Assembly: GCA_050187175.1 (NCBI GenBank)
Contig: JBFWXS010000023.1
Span: forward strand, 10,849-74,848
DNA length: 64,000 bases
Direction of reading: 5' to 3'
Origin: Zeimonas sp050187175
GTDB taxonomy: Bacteria > Pseudomonadota > Gammaproteobacteria > Burkholderiales > Burkholderiaceae_E
Shown here: positions 16,427-25,118 of the stretch, one piece after another
How positions within the stretch are numbered: position 1 is the first letter of the stretch
Layout: every line of letters starts with the position of its first letter
Notes under the pieces: generated by a model
The model's database searches: none
Seen by the model: only the letters and a program-made list of their open reading frames with translations
What the model was told of the DNA's origin: nothing
Program-made: the position numbers and the translations under genes

Positions 16427-16486
16427 GAGTGCCTCTCCCCTGAGTGCCTCTCCCCTGAGTGCCCCTCGCCTGAGCTCCCCTCACCC
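16427..16486. repeat. Four tandem 15-nt repeats between the VOC and AadA-like genes
   Basis: The unit GAGTGCCTCTCCCCT appears at 16427 and 16442 exactly, then degenerates at 16457 and 16472. The last copy overlaps the stop region of the minus-strand nucleotidyltransferase gene. There are no spacers, so it is not a CRISPR. Confidence 0.75.
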
Positions 16487-17305
16487 GTCGGACGCCTCGC
16501 CCGCTCCGGCAGCCTCACCCGAACGGATCCGCTCGATCACTGTTCTGGCGTAGCGCACGAACGCGGCCACCCGCTCCGGGCGGTCGGCCAGGCCATCCGC
16601 CGCGCTGCCCAGATAGGCGGCCCGCGCCATCGACAGCACAGCCCGATGCTCGTCGGGCACGCGTTCCAGCGCCCATGCGGCGGCGGCCTCCTTCGATGCA
16701 ATGGCCCCCGTCGCCAGGCTGAACCAGATGCGAGCGAGGGCCAGCACTACGTTTCGTTCGTCACCCTGCCAGTCCGCTTGCTCGTTCCAGTGAGCCACGG
16801 TATCGCGCAGCGCCGTGACGAGGTCCGCGACAGGAACCGGATCGAACAACGTGGAGGCCGGCGGCCCCAAGAGGTTCAGGCTGTGCTTTCTCGCCTTCGT
16901 CAGCAGGATCGCGAGATCGTGATCCACAGTGGCGGGTTCGATGCGGCCGGCCTGCAAGTCATGCCGCAGCCACTCGCCGAACTGCATCTCGCGCAGAGGC
17001 GGATACCGCCAAGGCACGACCTCTTCGTGAACAATCAGCGTGACTTCGAGCGCGCGGCGTGTCGCATCGGTGCCTGGCCACGCGGAGATCGACATCAGAT
17101 CCTTCATCAACGCACGCCGGACTGGCTCATCCAGCGGAGCGCCGACAGTCACCAGCAGATCGATATCGCTGTGCGGCTTCAGTCCTCCGTCGACCGCGGA
17201 ACCGAACAGATGAACAGCGCGCAGGCTGCCTGCCAGATTGCGTTCGAGCACGGCAAGCGCATCTGCGAGCTGCCGGGCGATCGCGGCTGGCGCTGACGTG
17301 TTCAT
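16481..17305 (-). CDS. AadA-like aminoglycoside nucleotidyltransferase (ANT(3'') family homologue)
   Basis: A 274-residue protein that follows the AadA layout end to end. The nucleotidyltransferase motif is HLFGSAVDGGLKPHSDIDLL (Gly35-Ser36, Asp47, Asp49). VTLIVHEEVVPWRYPP, REMQFGEWLRHDL, ATVDHDLAILLTKARKHS and GDERNVVLALARIWFS follow, then the helical C-terminal domain. Characterised members adenylylate streptomycin and spectinomycin. This copy looks chromosomal: there is no integrase or attC-like site nearby and its base use matches its neighbours. Whether it confers resistance cannot be read from sequence. It has an extra C-terminal tail rich in Gly/Ala/Glu. Confidence 0.85.
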   Translation of the reverse strand: MNTSAPAAIARQLADALAVLERNLAGSLRAVHLFGSAVDGGLKPHSDIDLLVTVGAPLDEPVRRALMKDLMSISAWPGTDATRRALEVTLIVHEEVVPWRYPPLREMQFGEWLRHDLQAGRIEPATVDHDLAILLTKARKHSLNLLGPPASTLFDPVPVADLVTALRDTVAHWNEQADWQGDERNVVLALARIWFSLATGAIASKEAAAAWALERVPDEHRAVLSMARAAYLGSAADGLADRPERVAAFVRYARTVIERIRSGEAAGAGEASDG

Positions 17306-17357
17306 GCGCCTCGCCTCGACAAAGCCGTCGCGCCCGCTGCAAGGCCGCCCGGCGGCA

Positions 17358-17951
17358 CTACGGAATCCAGCCCGGCAGTTCCGATGCCTGCCGGATCCAG
17401 CTCGCCACGAGCTGCTCGTCGAGCTCGTCGTGTTCGTGAATGTCGAGGTAGCGGGTGTTCTTGTCCTTGGACGGGCCGGGAGGCAGAGGCTGCAGCGACG
17501 CGCCGCGAAAGAAGGTCACCTTGATGTATCTCGTGAAGCAGTGAAAAGCAAGGAACCAGCCCTTTCCCTCGACCCCGTAGAACGGCGAATTCCATCTCAC
17601 CGCCTTGCGAACCTCAGGCACGGTACGCACGATGAGCGCATCCAGGCGGCGCCCGGCTTCGCTCTTCCAGCCCGGCATGGCCGCGATATAGGCCTGCACC
17701 GGGGCATCGCCGTCCGCCTTCGCGATCTGCGGATTTCCACCTGAGAGCAGGATCGTTCCGGCTGTCGTTGCGGCTTTGGCAGCTTTCGCCACGCCCTTCG
17801 TGGCGCTCTCATCCGGGCCTTTCCGCGCGCTCTTCCGGACGCCGTTCTCCGCCCTGCTCCCAGCCGTCCGTCCGGTCGTCTTCCTGGCTGCCGTCTTCCT
17901 GGCTGCCGTCTCCGCAGCTCCCGCCGACTTTCCTGATCGTCCGCTGCTCAT
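17358..17951 (-). CDS. DUF1801 protein with a histone-H1-like lysine/alanine tail
   Basis: A 197-residue protein. Residues ~80-197 are a DUF1801 (YdhG-like) domain: YIAAMPGWKSEAGRRLDALIV, KAVRWNSPFYGVEG and a closing YLDIHEHDELDEQLVASWIRQ. The first ~70 residues are low complexity (AARKTAARKTTGRTAG, KAAKAATTAG), resembling histone-H1-like tails that bind nucleic acid. I chose ATG 17951, preceded by GGGGGA, over the 17990 start. DUF1801 proteins have no agreed biochemical role. DNA binding by the tail is inference. Confidence 0.75.
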   Translation of the reverse strand: MSSGRSGKSAGAAETAARKTAARKTTGRTAGSRAENGVRKSARKGPDESATKGVAKAAKAATTAGTILLSGGNPQIAKADGDAPVQAYIAAMPGWKSEAGRRLDALIVRTVPEVRKAVRWNSPFYGVEGKGWFLAFHCFTRYIKVTFFRGASLQPLPPGPSKDKNTRYLDIHEHDELDEQLVASWIRQASELPGWIP

Positions 17952-17990
17952 CACGCGTTCCCCCGAGAGGCACCCATCCACCCGCGCCAC

Positions 17991-18869
17991 TCATCCGCCC
18001 TTGCCGGGCGCTCCCGCCCACCATCCGCTCATCAGGCCCGCGGGCTTCTGCGGCGCACTCACACGCGCACAAGTTTCCCACGCATCGACGGGCACCCCCA
18101 GCCCGGCGAATACGCCGTAGCCGTCGCCGGCGCGGATACCCTCGCCGGCGTACAGGCTTTCGCCGGCACGGACGGCGCAGTTCGCGCTGATGAGCCCGCC
18201 GGCCTTGATGCCCCAACCGGCCTCCAGATGCAGCGCGCCGCGCACCGAACCGCCGGCGACGATGCCCTGGTCGACGCGCAGGTTCGCCGCTGCCGTGAGG
18301 TCGCCGCCCACGTGCAGGCTTCCCGTGCAGTGCAGTTCTTCTTCGCTGTGCAGATCGAGGCCGACGAAGGCGCTGCTGCCCAGCCGCAGCCGGCCGCCGC
18401 AGCGCAGATCCCAGCCGCTGCGCAGCTTGCCCGCGCAGCGCAGGTCGCCCGCCGATTCCACGCCCCAACCGGCGCGCAGGTCGCCGGCGACGTCGATCCG
18501 GCCGTCGGCGCGCACATTGCCGGCAACACGCAGGTCTTCGCCGACGATCAGATCGCCGCTGACGCGGACGCCGCCGCCGACCCGCAGGCTGCGGCCGACG
18601 TGGATCCTGCCGTCGACCTCGACGCTGCCGCGGACCTCGAGCGTGCCGGCGAAGACGACGGCGTCGGCGTCGATCGCGTCGACCACGCGCAGCTCAGCGG
18701 TGGGGCCGAACTGCTGCAGCAGCCAGCAGGCGTCGCCGGCGCGGCCGGCAGCCACCATCGTGTCCAGCAGTTCCTGGTAGTTGCCGCCTTCCTCGAATTG
18801 CCGGACGAACCAGCGGTATCCATCGGTGCAGGGACGTTTCGCCCTGACGAAGCTTCTGGTGAGAACCAT
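17991..18869 (-). CDS. Bactofilin-like beta-helix protein of ~30 hexapeptide repeats
   Basis: A 292-residue protein. Residues 1-60 form a compact N-terminal part with YRWFVRQFEEGGNYQELLDTMVAAGR and CWLLQQFGPT. From about residue 74 to 262 runs an unbroken chain of six-residue units of form GxLxVx (GRIHVG, RSLRVG, GDLIVG, EDLRVA, GNVRAD, GDLRAG). This predicts a narrow beta-helix like bactofilins. The end reads DAWETCARVSAP and SGWW. There is no signal peptide. Start 18869 was chosen because further upstream the frame is low-complexity and unlike a protein. I do not know its function; cytoskeletal or scaffold polymerisation is inference from the repeat fold. Confidence 0.72.
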   Translation of the reverse strand: MVLTRSFVRAKRPCTDGYRWFVRQFEEGGNYQELLDTMVAAGRAGDACWLLQQFGPTAELRVVDAIDADAVVFAGTLEVRGSVEVDGRIHVGRSLRVGGGVRVSGDLIVGEDLRVAGNVRADGRIDVAGDLRAGWGVESAGDLRCAGKLRSGWDLRCGGRLRLGSSAFVGLDLHSEEELHCTGSLHVGGDLTAAANLRVDQGIVAGGSVRGALHLEAGWGIKAGGLISANCAVRAGESLYAGEGIRAGDGYGVFAGLGVPVDAWETCARVSAPQKPAGLMSGWWAGAPGKGG

Positions 18870-19310
18870 CGGATGACTCGTGCAAGATGCGCCGCCGCGA
18901 ACGGGTCGCGGCGCTTCGGTCGCAGCGTGCGCGGGCTCGATCAGGTCCTCGATGGAGGGGGATGAACCCCGCGCGGCTGCACTCGGGCAAGGTGCGCTGC
19001 TCGAGCGCGCCCTGGGCAGGCTGCCGTGCGGAGGGGCGGGGATCAGTCCCGGCGCCGGCCCCGCACGGCCTGCGGAAGCACGGCCGCGGCCTCTGCAATC
19101 GCAAGCGCCTGCACGGATGCCGTGCACGGCAGCGATGATCGACGCGTTCCGATGCGGCCCACGCAGCAGCCCGCGTCGCGCGACGCGTGCGGGAACTGAC
19201 GGAGGCGGCTGAACTGCATGGAAGCGGAGCTGTGACGATTTACCGACCTTGGATTATAGGCCGGAGATCGAAACGCCGAGTCCCGCTGAGTCCCGCCGAG
19301 TACGCCGAAG
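18870..19310. other. Non-coding 441-bp stretch upstream of the hexapeptide-repeat gene
   Basis: No convincing gene on either strand. It holds an 8-bp inverted repeat CGCCGCGA/TCGCGGCG (18893-18913). A minus-strand TATAAT (19253-19258) has no good -35. A 10-nt tandem repeat (GCCGAGTCCC-like, 19275-19304) lies just past the amidohydrolase stop. Confidence 0.4.
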
Positions 19311-20420
19311 TCAGCCGCTGGAACCGGGGCCGGAGTCAGCCGCCAGAACAGGCGTCGCTGCTTCTTCTTCGGGCACCCCCAACCACCGGCATGCGTTCTT
19401 CCAGAACAATCGCGAGCGCAGCGGCTCGCCGAGCGACATCGCTTCGATGCGGCCGACCGGGTCGCGGTCGCGGATCCGGAACGGGTAGTCGGAGCCCAGC
19501 AGCACCTGCGTCTCGCCGAACAGAGCGATGGCGACGGCGATCGCCCGCTCGTCATAGAGCAGGCTGTCGACGTAGAAGCGCCGCGCCGCTTCCAATGGAG
19601 CGATGCGCATCGACTCGCGCACCTCGGGTATCGCCGTCCAGCCATGCTGCAGCCGCGGCAGCAGCGCGCTCAGGGTTCCGCCGCCGTGGCTGAACGCGAT
19701 GCGCAGTTTCGGATGGCGGTCCAGCACGCCGCCGGTCAGCAGCGAGGCCGCGGCCAGCCCGGTTTCGGACGGAAACGCCAGCAGCTGCTGCAGCTGCTTG
19801 GGACCGACGACCCGGTCGAGGCCGGTCGGCCGCAGCGGATGCACGAACACGGCCGCATCCAGCTCGGCCACGGCCGCCCAGAACGGCGCGAAGCGTTCGC
19901 CCCCTATCGGCGCGCCGTTGACGCTGCCCGCGATCTCGACTCCGGACAGGCCCAGCGTGCCGACGATGTGGTGGAGCTCGTCGATGGCCGCGCCGATATC
20001 CTGCAGCGGCACGGCGCCCAGCCCGAAGAAACGCCCCGGGTAAGCCGCGACCATCGCCGCGATCTCTTCGTTGATGAATCGCAGCAGCCGCGCGGCATCG
20101 GTGGGATCGAGCCAATACGACAGCAGCTCGGGCATCGGCGACAGCACCTGCGCTCCCACCGACTGCTCGTCCATGTCGGACAAGCGCAGCGCGCCGTCCC
20201 AGGCCCGGTCGCTGACCGTGCGATAGATCTTGCCGCCTATCATCACGTGCCGCCGGCACGAATCGGCCTGCTCCATGCTCGGCCACGAGGCCGCACCCTT
20301 GCCGCCCAGGTAGGCGGGAAAGCGTCCTGGCACGACGTGGGTATGGACGTCGATCGCGCAGAAAGGGCAACGCATCGACGCGGCCGTGCCGGCGGCGGCG
20401 CGGGAAACGGATTCAAGCAT
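19311..20420 (-). CDS. ACMSD-like amidohydrolase (decarboxylase/hydrolase)
   Basis: A 369-residue TIM-barrel metal enzyme of the amidohydrolase-2 family. Metal motif IDVHTHVV (His26, His28) is at the N-terminus, AVFVHPLRPTG in the middle, IAFSHGGGTLSALLPRL after it, and LLGSDYPFRIRD carries the late aspartate. Relatives include aminocarboxymuconate semialdehyde decarboxylase and gamma-resorcylate decarboxylase, which act on products of aromatic ring cleavage. It is the last gene of a minus-strand unit with a Rieske oxygenase, extradiol dioxygenase and hydrolase, 24 nt after the binding-protein gene. That placement fits a decarboxylation or hydrolysis step after ring opening. Confidence 0.82.
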   Translation of the reverse strand: MLESVSRAAAGTAASMRCPFCAIDVHTHVVPGRFPAYLGGKGAASWPSMEQADSCRRHVMIGGKIYRTVSDRAWDGALRLSDMDEQSVGAQVLSPMPELLSYWLDPTDAARLLRFINEEIAAMVAAYPGRFFGLGAVPLQDIGAAIDELHHIVGTLGLSGVEIAGSVNGAPIGGERFAPFWAAVAELDAAVFVHPLRPTGLDRVVGPKQLQQLLAFPSETGLAAASLLTGGVLDRHPKLRIAFSHGGGTLSALLPRLQHGWTAIPEVRESMRIAPLEAARRFYVDSLLYDERAIAVAIALFGETQVLLGSDYPFRIRDRDPVGRIEAMSLGEPLRSRLFWKNACRWLGVPEEEAATPVLAADSGPGSSG

Positions 20421-20444
20421 GGCGGCTGTTTCTCGGGCGATTCG

Positions 20445-21443
20445 CTACTTCAGCGCGGGAAAGACCCGGGTACTCAAGTCGAGATCGGTGTTCAGCAGCC
20501 CGTTCGTCTTCATCATTGCCGCGAGATTCTGCAGCGTCGCCAGCACCTCGGCGTCGATGGTCGAGCTGTTCGGCAAGATCGGTACGTTCTCGAGAATCTC
20601 GGGCTTCATCTTGGTGACGTCGGTCATCATCGATCTGAACTCGAGGCTCTTGTTGTTTCCATTGATCCAGTCGGCGCCTTTGGCCAGCGCCCGTGCGAAC
20701 GCGAGCACTGCTTCCGGCCGCTGCTGGATCATCTGCTGCGTCACCACGTAGCCGGCGGCCCGGCCGCCGCTCAGCACGGTCCGGAACGGCCAGCCGAGCG
20801 CGTCCATGTCCGGGTCGCGCAGCGCGGCGGACAGGAAGGGATTGGAAGCGAAGATGACGTCGACCTGGCGCGTCTTCAGCGCGTCGATCATCAGCGGGAA
20901 CTGCACTTCGCGATAGTTGACCTTGTCCGGATTGCCGCCGGTCGCGCGTATCCATTCGCGGGCCAGCAGCCACTGGATATTGAAGCGCGCGCTGACGCCA
21001 ACCGACTTGCCTTCGAGGTCCTTGCCGGTCTTGAAGCTGCTCGACGCGAGCTTGACCAGGCCGGCATTGTCCGGTGGCGTGCCGGGCCGGTCGGTGCGGT
21101 TGCCGACGGCGATCAGCTTGATGTCTATGCCCTGCTGCATCGCCTGGTAGGCGCTGGGCAGATTGGTATAGACCACGTCGTAGGCGCCGGCGACCAGCCC
21201 GGGGATGCCTATGGCGCCGGTCACACCCGTAGTGGTCACGACATTCAGCCCTTCGGCGGCGAAGTAACCCAGCTTCTGAGCGGCATGGAACGCGCCGGCA
21301 TCGAGGATGGGGATGATGTTCGCCCGTATCGTGACCGGCTGTGCGGCTTGCTGCGCGCCGGCTCCGAGCGGCGCCGCGAGCAGGGCCGAGGCGAACGATA
21401 CGGCAAGGACCGCAGCGCGGCGGTGGCGGTTGAAGTTCAGCAT
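20445..21443 (-). CDS. ABC substrate-binding protein, SsuA/NMT1 family
   Basis: A 332-residue periplasmic protein with a signal peptide (AVLAVSFASALLAAPLGAGAQQ). Its domain is NMT1/SsuA-like: ANIIPILDAGAFHAAQKLGYFAAEGLNVVT, then LEGKSVGVSARFNIQW and INGNNKSLEF. Start 21443 has AGGAGACC upstream. Such proteins bind sulfonates, nitrate, thiamine precursors or aromatic acids such as phthalate. It follows two permeases and an ATPase in an aromatic catabolic operon, so an aromatic carboxylate ligand is the simplest reading. Confidence 0.87.
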   Translation of the reverse strand: MLNFNRHRRAAVLAVSFASALLAAPLGAGAQQAAQPVTIRANIIPILDAGAFHAAQKLGYFAAEGLNVVTTTGVTGAIGIPGLVAGAYDVVYTNLPSAYQAMQQGIDIKLIAVGNRTDRPGTPPDNAGLVKLASSSFKTGKDLEGKSVGVSARFNIQWLLAREWIRATGGNPDKVNYREVQFPLMIDALKTRQVDVIFASNPFLSAALRDPDMDALGWPFRTVLSGGRAAGYVVTQQMIQQRPEAVLAFARALAKGADWINGNNKSLEFRSMMTDVTKMKPEILENVPILPNSSTIDAEVLATLQNLAAMMKTNGLLNTDLDLSTRVFPALK

Positions 21444-21514
21444 GGCAGGTCTCCTCTTGTCTGGCGCTCAGTACGAATCGGGAAAGAAGGCGGTGGCGCC
21501 AACCGCCATGGCGG

Positions 21515-22294
21515 CTATCGCGCGATCGGCGCGTGCCAGAACAGCAGGCTGCGCTCGACCCATGCGAATACCCAGGTCAGGCACAAGCCGATGACCGCGA
21601 CTATCACCAGCCAGGCGAAGGTCTGCGTCAGCCGGAACGAGCGCTGCATCGAAACGAGCTGGTCGCCCAGCCCGCCCGTGCCGGCCAGCATCTCCGACAG
21701 CACGACGACCACCAGCGCGATGCCCAGGCTCACCCGCATGCCCGCCAGAATGTGCGGCAGCGCCGCCGGCAGCACGATGCGGCGGATCGTCTGGCCGCGC
21801 GAGAAGCCGAACGTGCGTCCGGTATCCAGCAGCACCCGGTCCACGCCGCGCACGCCCTGCACGGTACTGACCAGCACCGGAAACAAGGCCGCCAACGCGA
21901 CGATGGTCAGCTTCATGCTCGCTCCCAGCCCCAGCAGCAGCATCAGCGGCGGCAGCAGCGCCGGCTTGGGCGTGGCGCGCAGAAACTCGGTCAAGGGCTC
22001 CAGCAGCGCATAGGCAGCGCGTGAGGTCCCCATCAGCAGGCCCAGCGCGAGCGCGATGCCGCAGCCGATGAAGTATCCGGTGAAGAAGGTGCCCAGCGTC
22101 TGCAGCAGCGGCTCGGCGAAGCTGCCCGACGCGATCAGACCGTAGACCTCCTGCAGCACGGTCGACGGCGCCGGCACGAACACGCGATTGACCATGCCCG
22201 CGCGGCTCATCGCCTCCACGATCAGCAGCAGGGCCGCCAGGAAGCCCAGGCCCGGCGCGATCGCGGCGACGGCTCCCTGAGATTTAAGACGCAT
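21515..22294 (-). CDS. ABC transporter permease, SsuC type (permease 1)
   Basis: A 259-residue permease with a hydrophobic N-terminal segment (IAPGLGFLAALLLIVEAM), several further membrane segments, and the EAA loop GRTFGFSRGQTIRRIVLPAALPHILAGMRVSLG. Its start lies 11 nt inside the end of the ATPase gene, so they are coupled. It differs clearly in sequence from the other permease of the same operon. With one ATPase gene between them, the importer probably uses a permease heterodimer. Confidence 0.88.
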   Translation of the reverse strand: MRLKSQGAVAAIAPGLGFLAALLLIVEAMSRAGMVNRVFVPAPSTVLQEVYGLIASGSFAEPLLQTLGTFFTGYFIGCGIALALGLLMGTSRAAYALLEPLTEFLRATPKPALLPPLMLLLGLGASMKLTIVALAALFPVLVSTVQGVRGVDRVLLDTGRTFGFSRGQTIRRIVLPAALPHILAGMRVSLGIALVVVVLSEMLAGTGGLGDQLVSMQRSFRLTQTFAWLVIVAVIGLCLTWVFAWVERSLLFWHAPIAR

Positions 22295-23204
22295 GGCTGC
22301 TGCCTTCCGCGCGTGCGCCGCCTTCGCCTCGTGCGCCCTTATCGGGCCGTGCGCTGCCGTCGGGCCGCGCCAGAAGCTCGCCGAGCAGCTGCTGGCCGTG
22401 CTCGCGGAAACGCGGCTCCGATTTGGTCAGCACCGGATCGCGCGGCCGCGCGAGTTCGATCGGTACGATGTTCGACACCAGCGTCGGTCTATGGCTCAGA
22501 ACGACCACCCGATCGGCAAGCAGCACCGCTTCGTCGACGTCGTGCGTCACCATCACGACGGTGAAGCGCCTGGCCTCCCACAGCCTGAGGATCAGCGCAT
22601 GGAGGTCTAGCCGCGTCAGCGCATCGACCGATGAGAAGGGCTCGTCCATCATCAGCGCGGTCGGCTCGGCGGCAAGCGCGCGGGCAATCGCGACGCGCTG
22701 CTGCATGCCGCCCGACAGCTGCCACGGGTAGTGATGGGCGAACTCCTCGAGGCCGACCTGCTGCAGCTGCTCGCGGCAGCGGTCGTGCGTCTCGCCGCGG
22801 CTCAGCTTCATGCGCTGCAGGCCGACGGCGACATTGGCTTCGACCGTCATCCAAGGCAGCAGCGAACGCGCGTACTGCTGGAACAGGTAGACCATGTGTG
22901 CCGGCTGGCCGGTGATGTCGCGCCCGCCGAGCAGGATGCGGCCGGTGGTGGGCGTCACCAGGCCGGCGATGATCTGCAGCAGCGTCGATTTGCCGCAGCC
23001 GCTGGGCCCGACGATGCCCAGGAACTCGCCGGCCTGCACTTCCAGGCTGACCGAATCGATCGCGGTCAGCGGCGCACTGCCGGCACCTTGAAAGACCTTG
23101 CCGATCCGCTGCACCGACAAGGCCTGGCCCAGCCGCTCGCCAACCGGGCTTGCCGAGCCTGCCGGCACTCTTTCCATGCTCGCCACGCTTGCGGACGCTT
23201 GCAT
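22284..23204 (-). CDS. ABC transporter ATP-binding protein, SsuB/TauB type
   Basis: A 306-residue ATPase with Walker A GPSGCGKSTL, Q-loop FQQYARSLLPWMTVEANV, signature LSGGMQQRVAIARAL, Walker B ALMMDEPFSSVD and switch MVTHDVDEAV. A ~25-residue Gly/Ala/Arg tail with small repeats (GARGEGGARAEGS) ends the protein. Start 23204 overlaps the stop of permease 2 (ATGA); the longer upstream frame is antisense-like. It energises the NMT1-type importer of the aromatic cluster. Confidence 0.88.
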   Translation of the reverse strand: MQASASVASMERVPAGSASPVGERLGQALSVQRIGKVFQGAGSAPLTAIDSVSLEVQAGEFLGIVGPSGCGKSTLLQIIAGLVTPTTGRILLGGRDITGQPAHMVYLFQQYARSLLPWMTVEANVAVGLQRMKLSRGETHDRCREQLQQVGLEEFAHHYPWQLSGGMQQRVAIARALAAEPTALMMDEPFSSVDALTRLDLHALILRLWEARRFTVVMVTHDVDEAVLLADRVVVLSHRPTLVSNIVPIELARPRDPVLTKSEPRFREHGQQLLGELLARPDGSARPDKGARGEGGARAEGSSHAS

Positions 23205-24037
23205 CACACTACGCTCCCGCCGGCGTCGCCGGTCCGCGACCAGTGGATCAGTCGGTTCTCGATCGCCAGGAACAGCGCGTTCAGCGCATATCCCATGGCG
23301 GCCAGGGCGATCAGCGCCGCGTACATGTCGGCCGAGCGCAGCGCGAACTGCATCAGCAGCAGATGCTGGCCGATGCCGTCGCTGCCGACCAGCATCTCGG
23401 CCACGACCGTGGCGACCAGGGCCAGCCCGAGGCTGGTGCGCATGCCGGCCAGCACATAGGGCATCGCAGCGGGGATGATCACGTGCCGCAGCTCGGCGGC
23501 GCGGCTCAAGCCGAAGGTGCGAGCCATCTGGCGATGCACCGGATCGATTCCCGCGATCCCGCTCATCGTGTTGATGACGACCGGAAAGAACGCCGTCAGT
23601 GCGATCACCGAGATGCGCAGCACATCGCCGACGCCGAGCAGGAACACCAGCGGCGGAATCATCGCCGAGATCGGAATGGGCCGCAGCAGCTCGCAGCTGG
23701 GCAGCAGCGTGCGGCGCATGAGCGGGCTCACCGACATCAGCACGCCTAGCGCGAGCCCCACGAACGATCCGATGGCGAAGCCGCGCAGCAGCCGCCACAG
23801 CGTCGAGCCGAGAACGGCCGGCAGCTCGCCGCCGGCTACACCGCCGGCGAACGCGCTGGCCACCTCCGAGAACGGCGGCCAGCTCAGGCTATTCGCGACC
23901 TGGGCGCTCGCCTGCCAGGCAAGCGCCAGCAGCAGCAGCAATCCCCAGCCGCTCCACCTGCCCGACCATCGGAAGGCGGGCATGAAGCGGCTGCGATGCG
24001 TTGCCGCCGCCCGCGACGATTGCGCGGCAGCCATCAT
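23204..24037 (-). CDS. ABC transporter permease, SsuC type (permease 2)
   Basis: A 277-residue permease. Hydrophobic segments start at GWGLLLLLALAWQASAQ, the EAA loop is ARTFGLSRAAELRHVIIPAAMPYVLAGMRTSLG, and a last segment lies near the end. ATG 24037 overlaps the stop of the extradiol dioxygenase (ATGATG), so I chose it over later in-frame starts. Its stop overlaps the ATPase start. A second permease beside permease 1 is unusual for SsuABC-type systems, which normally use a homodimer. Confidence 0.87.
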   Translation of the reverse strand: MMAAAQSSRAAATHRSRFMPAFRWSGRWSGWGLLLLLALAWQASAQVANSLSWPPFSEVASAFAGGVAGGELPAVLGSTLWRLLRGFAIGSFVGLALGVLMSVSPLMRRTLLPSCELLRPIPISAMIPPLVFLLGVGDVLRISVIALTAFFPVVINTMSGIAGIDPVHRQMARTFGLSRAAELRHVIIPAAMPYVLAGMRTSLGLALVATVVAEMLVGSDGIGQHLLLMQFALRSADMYAALIALAAMGYALNALFLAIENRLIHWSRTGDAGGSVV

Positions 24038-25101
24038 CGCGGGCCCGGTCCGAACCGTGCGAAGCATTTGGCCGAATTGAACAGATGGGTCTCGACGAAA
24101 TCCATTCTTTCGAGCCGGTAGTCGAGCGCCGTCATGGCGCCGGCCAGGCAGATCCAGTTCAGGAATTCGTGCTGGCCGGTCTCGTCGAGCTCCGCTTCGC
24201 TCAGCTCGCCCCAGCGTGTGAAGCGACCGCTGCGCAGATCGTCCAGCCGCGCGGCATCGGCGTCGACATCGCGATAGAGCCGGCCGTTCTTGGCCGTCAG
24301 CGAACCGTGCGACCAGCTGGCCGAAGCGATCACCGCCACTCGCCACGGACTGGCAGCGAGCAGGCGCGCGGTCGCCGCGCCCAGCGCGAAGCAGCGCGCA
24401 GGCGACGGGCCCGGCGGAGTCAGCCTGTTCTCCCCCTCGCCGAACACGCTGGCGCCGGTCTTCAGCAGCTGGCTGCCGTAGCAATTGACGTGGAACGGCA
24501 CGACGGGATACGGGAAGCCCGCTCGTTCGTAGTCGAGAAAGACTATGGTGTTCGCAAAAGCATGAGCCAGCCCGTCTTCATGGCGCGTCGACAGCGAGTA
24601 AGCGGGATCGAAACCCGCATCGAGCAGCCCGCGATACAGCGCCGCGCCCGCTTCGAAATGACCCTGCACCCGCAGCTCCTGGTCGGCGGGAAGGCCCCAG
24701 GAATTGGTGTCGGTCTGGAAACTGGTCTTGCCGCGTCCGTACGGCGTGCACACCACTTCGTCGAAGATGCCGAGCGCGAAGGCCGGGATGCAGTCCTTGC
24801 GGTAGTTCTCGAACTGGTCATCGCCCCAGATCAGCACGAAGTCCGGCGCGAAGGCGTCGAGCTCGGCACGCATCTGCCGGTAGCCGTCGAGCAGCGCGCG
24901 CTGGTGGCGGCGAGCCGCAGACACGCCTTCGTCATCGCCCCATTCGTCGCGCATCGGCTGCGGCCAGCGCTGCTTGTCGGCGAACAGCTCGGCATCGGTC
25001 CGGCCGATCTTCACGTTGCGCGTCAGCATCCGCGGCCAGAGCTCGGGCGGCACCAGCGGCCCCGGGTAGTGGCTCAATCCGAACCCAGCAATCTCTGCCA
25101 T
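24034..25101 (-). CDS. Class III (LigB-type) extradiol ring-cleavage dioxygenase
   Basis: A 355-residue LigB-superfamily protein. GFGLSHYPGPL carries the first iron histidine (His11). FVLIWGDDQFENYRKD is the conserved acidic strand, and VAVIASASWSHGSLT carries the late active-site histidine. Class III enzymes open catechol or protocatechuate-like rings next to the hydroxyls using Fe(II). It is longer than the classical ~280-residue LigB, with an insert in the middle. It lies between the Rieske oxygenase and permease 2, which fits hydroxylation followed by ring opening. Confidence 0.83.
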   Translation of the reverse strand: MAEIAGFGLSHYPGPLVPPELWPRMLTRNVKIGRTDAELFADKQRWPQPMRDEWGDDEGVSAARRHQRALLDGYRQMRAELDAFAPDFVLIWGDDQFENYRKDCIPAFALGIFDEVVCTPYGRGKTSFQTDTNSWGLPADQELRVQGHFEAGAALYRGLLDAGFDPAYSLSTRHEDGLAHAFANTIVFLDYERAGFPYPVVPFHVNCYGSQLLKTGASVFGEGENRLTPPGPSPARCFALGAATARLLAASPWRVAVIASASWSHGSLTAKNGRLYRDVDADAARLDDLRSGRFTRWGELSEAELDETGQHEFLNWICLAGAMTALDYRLERMDFVETHLFNSAKCFARFGPGPR

Positions 25102-25118
25102 CCCGATCCTCGCTCGGC

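Noticed and set aside
16427..16486. CRISPR-like short repeats
   Set aside because: The units are contiguous 15-mers without spacers and no cas gene is present.
16481..17305. Integron gene cassette
   Set aside because: No integrase, attI or attC-like site is visible around the AadA-like gene.
19644..22013. 789-codon plus-strand open frame
   Set aside because: It is antisense to the amidohydrolase, binding-protein and permease genes, is rich in His/Arg/Gln, and has no motif.
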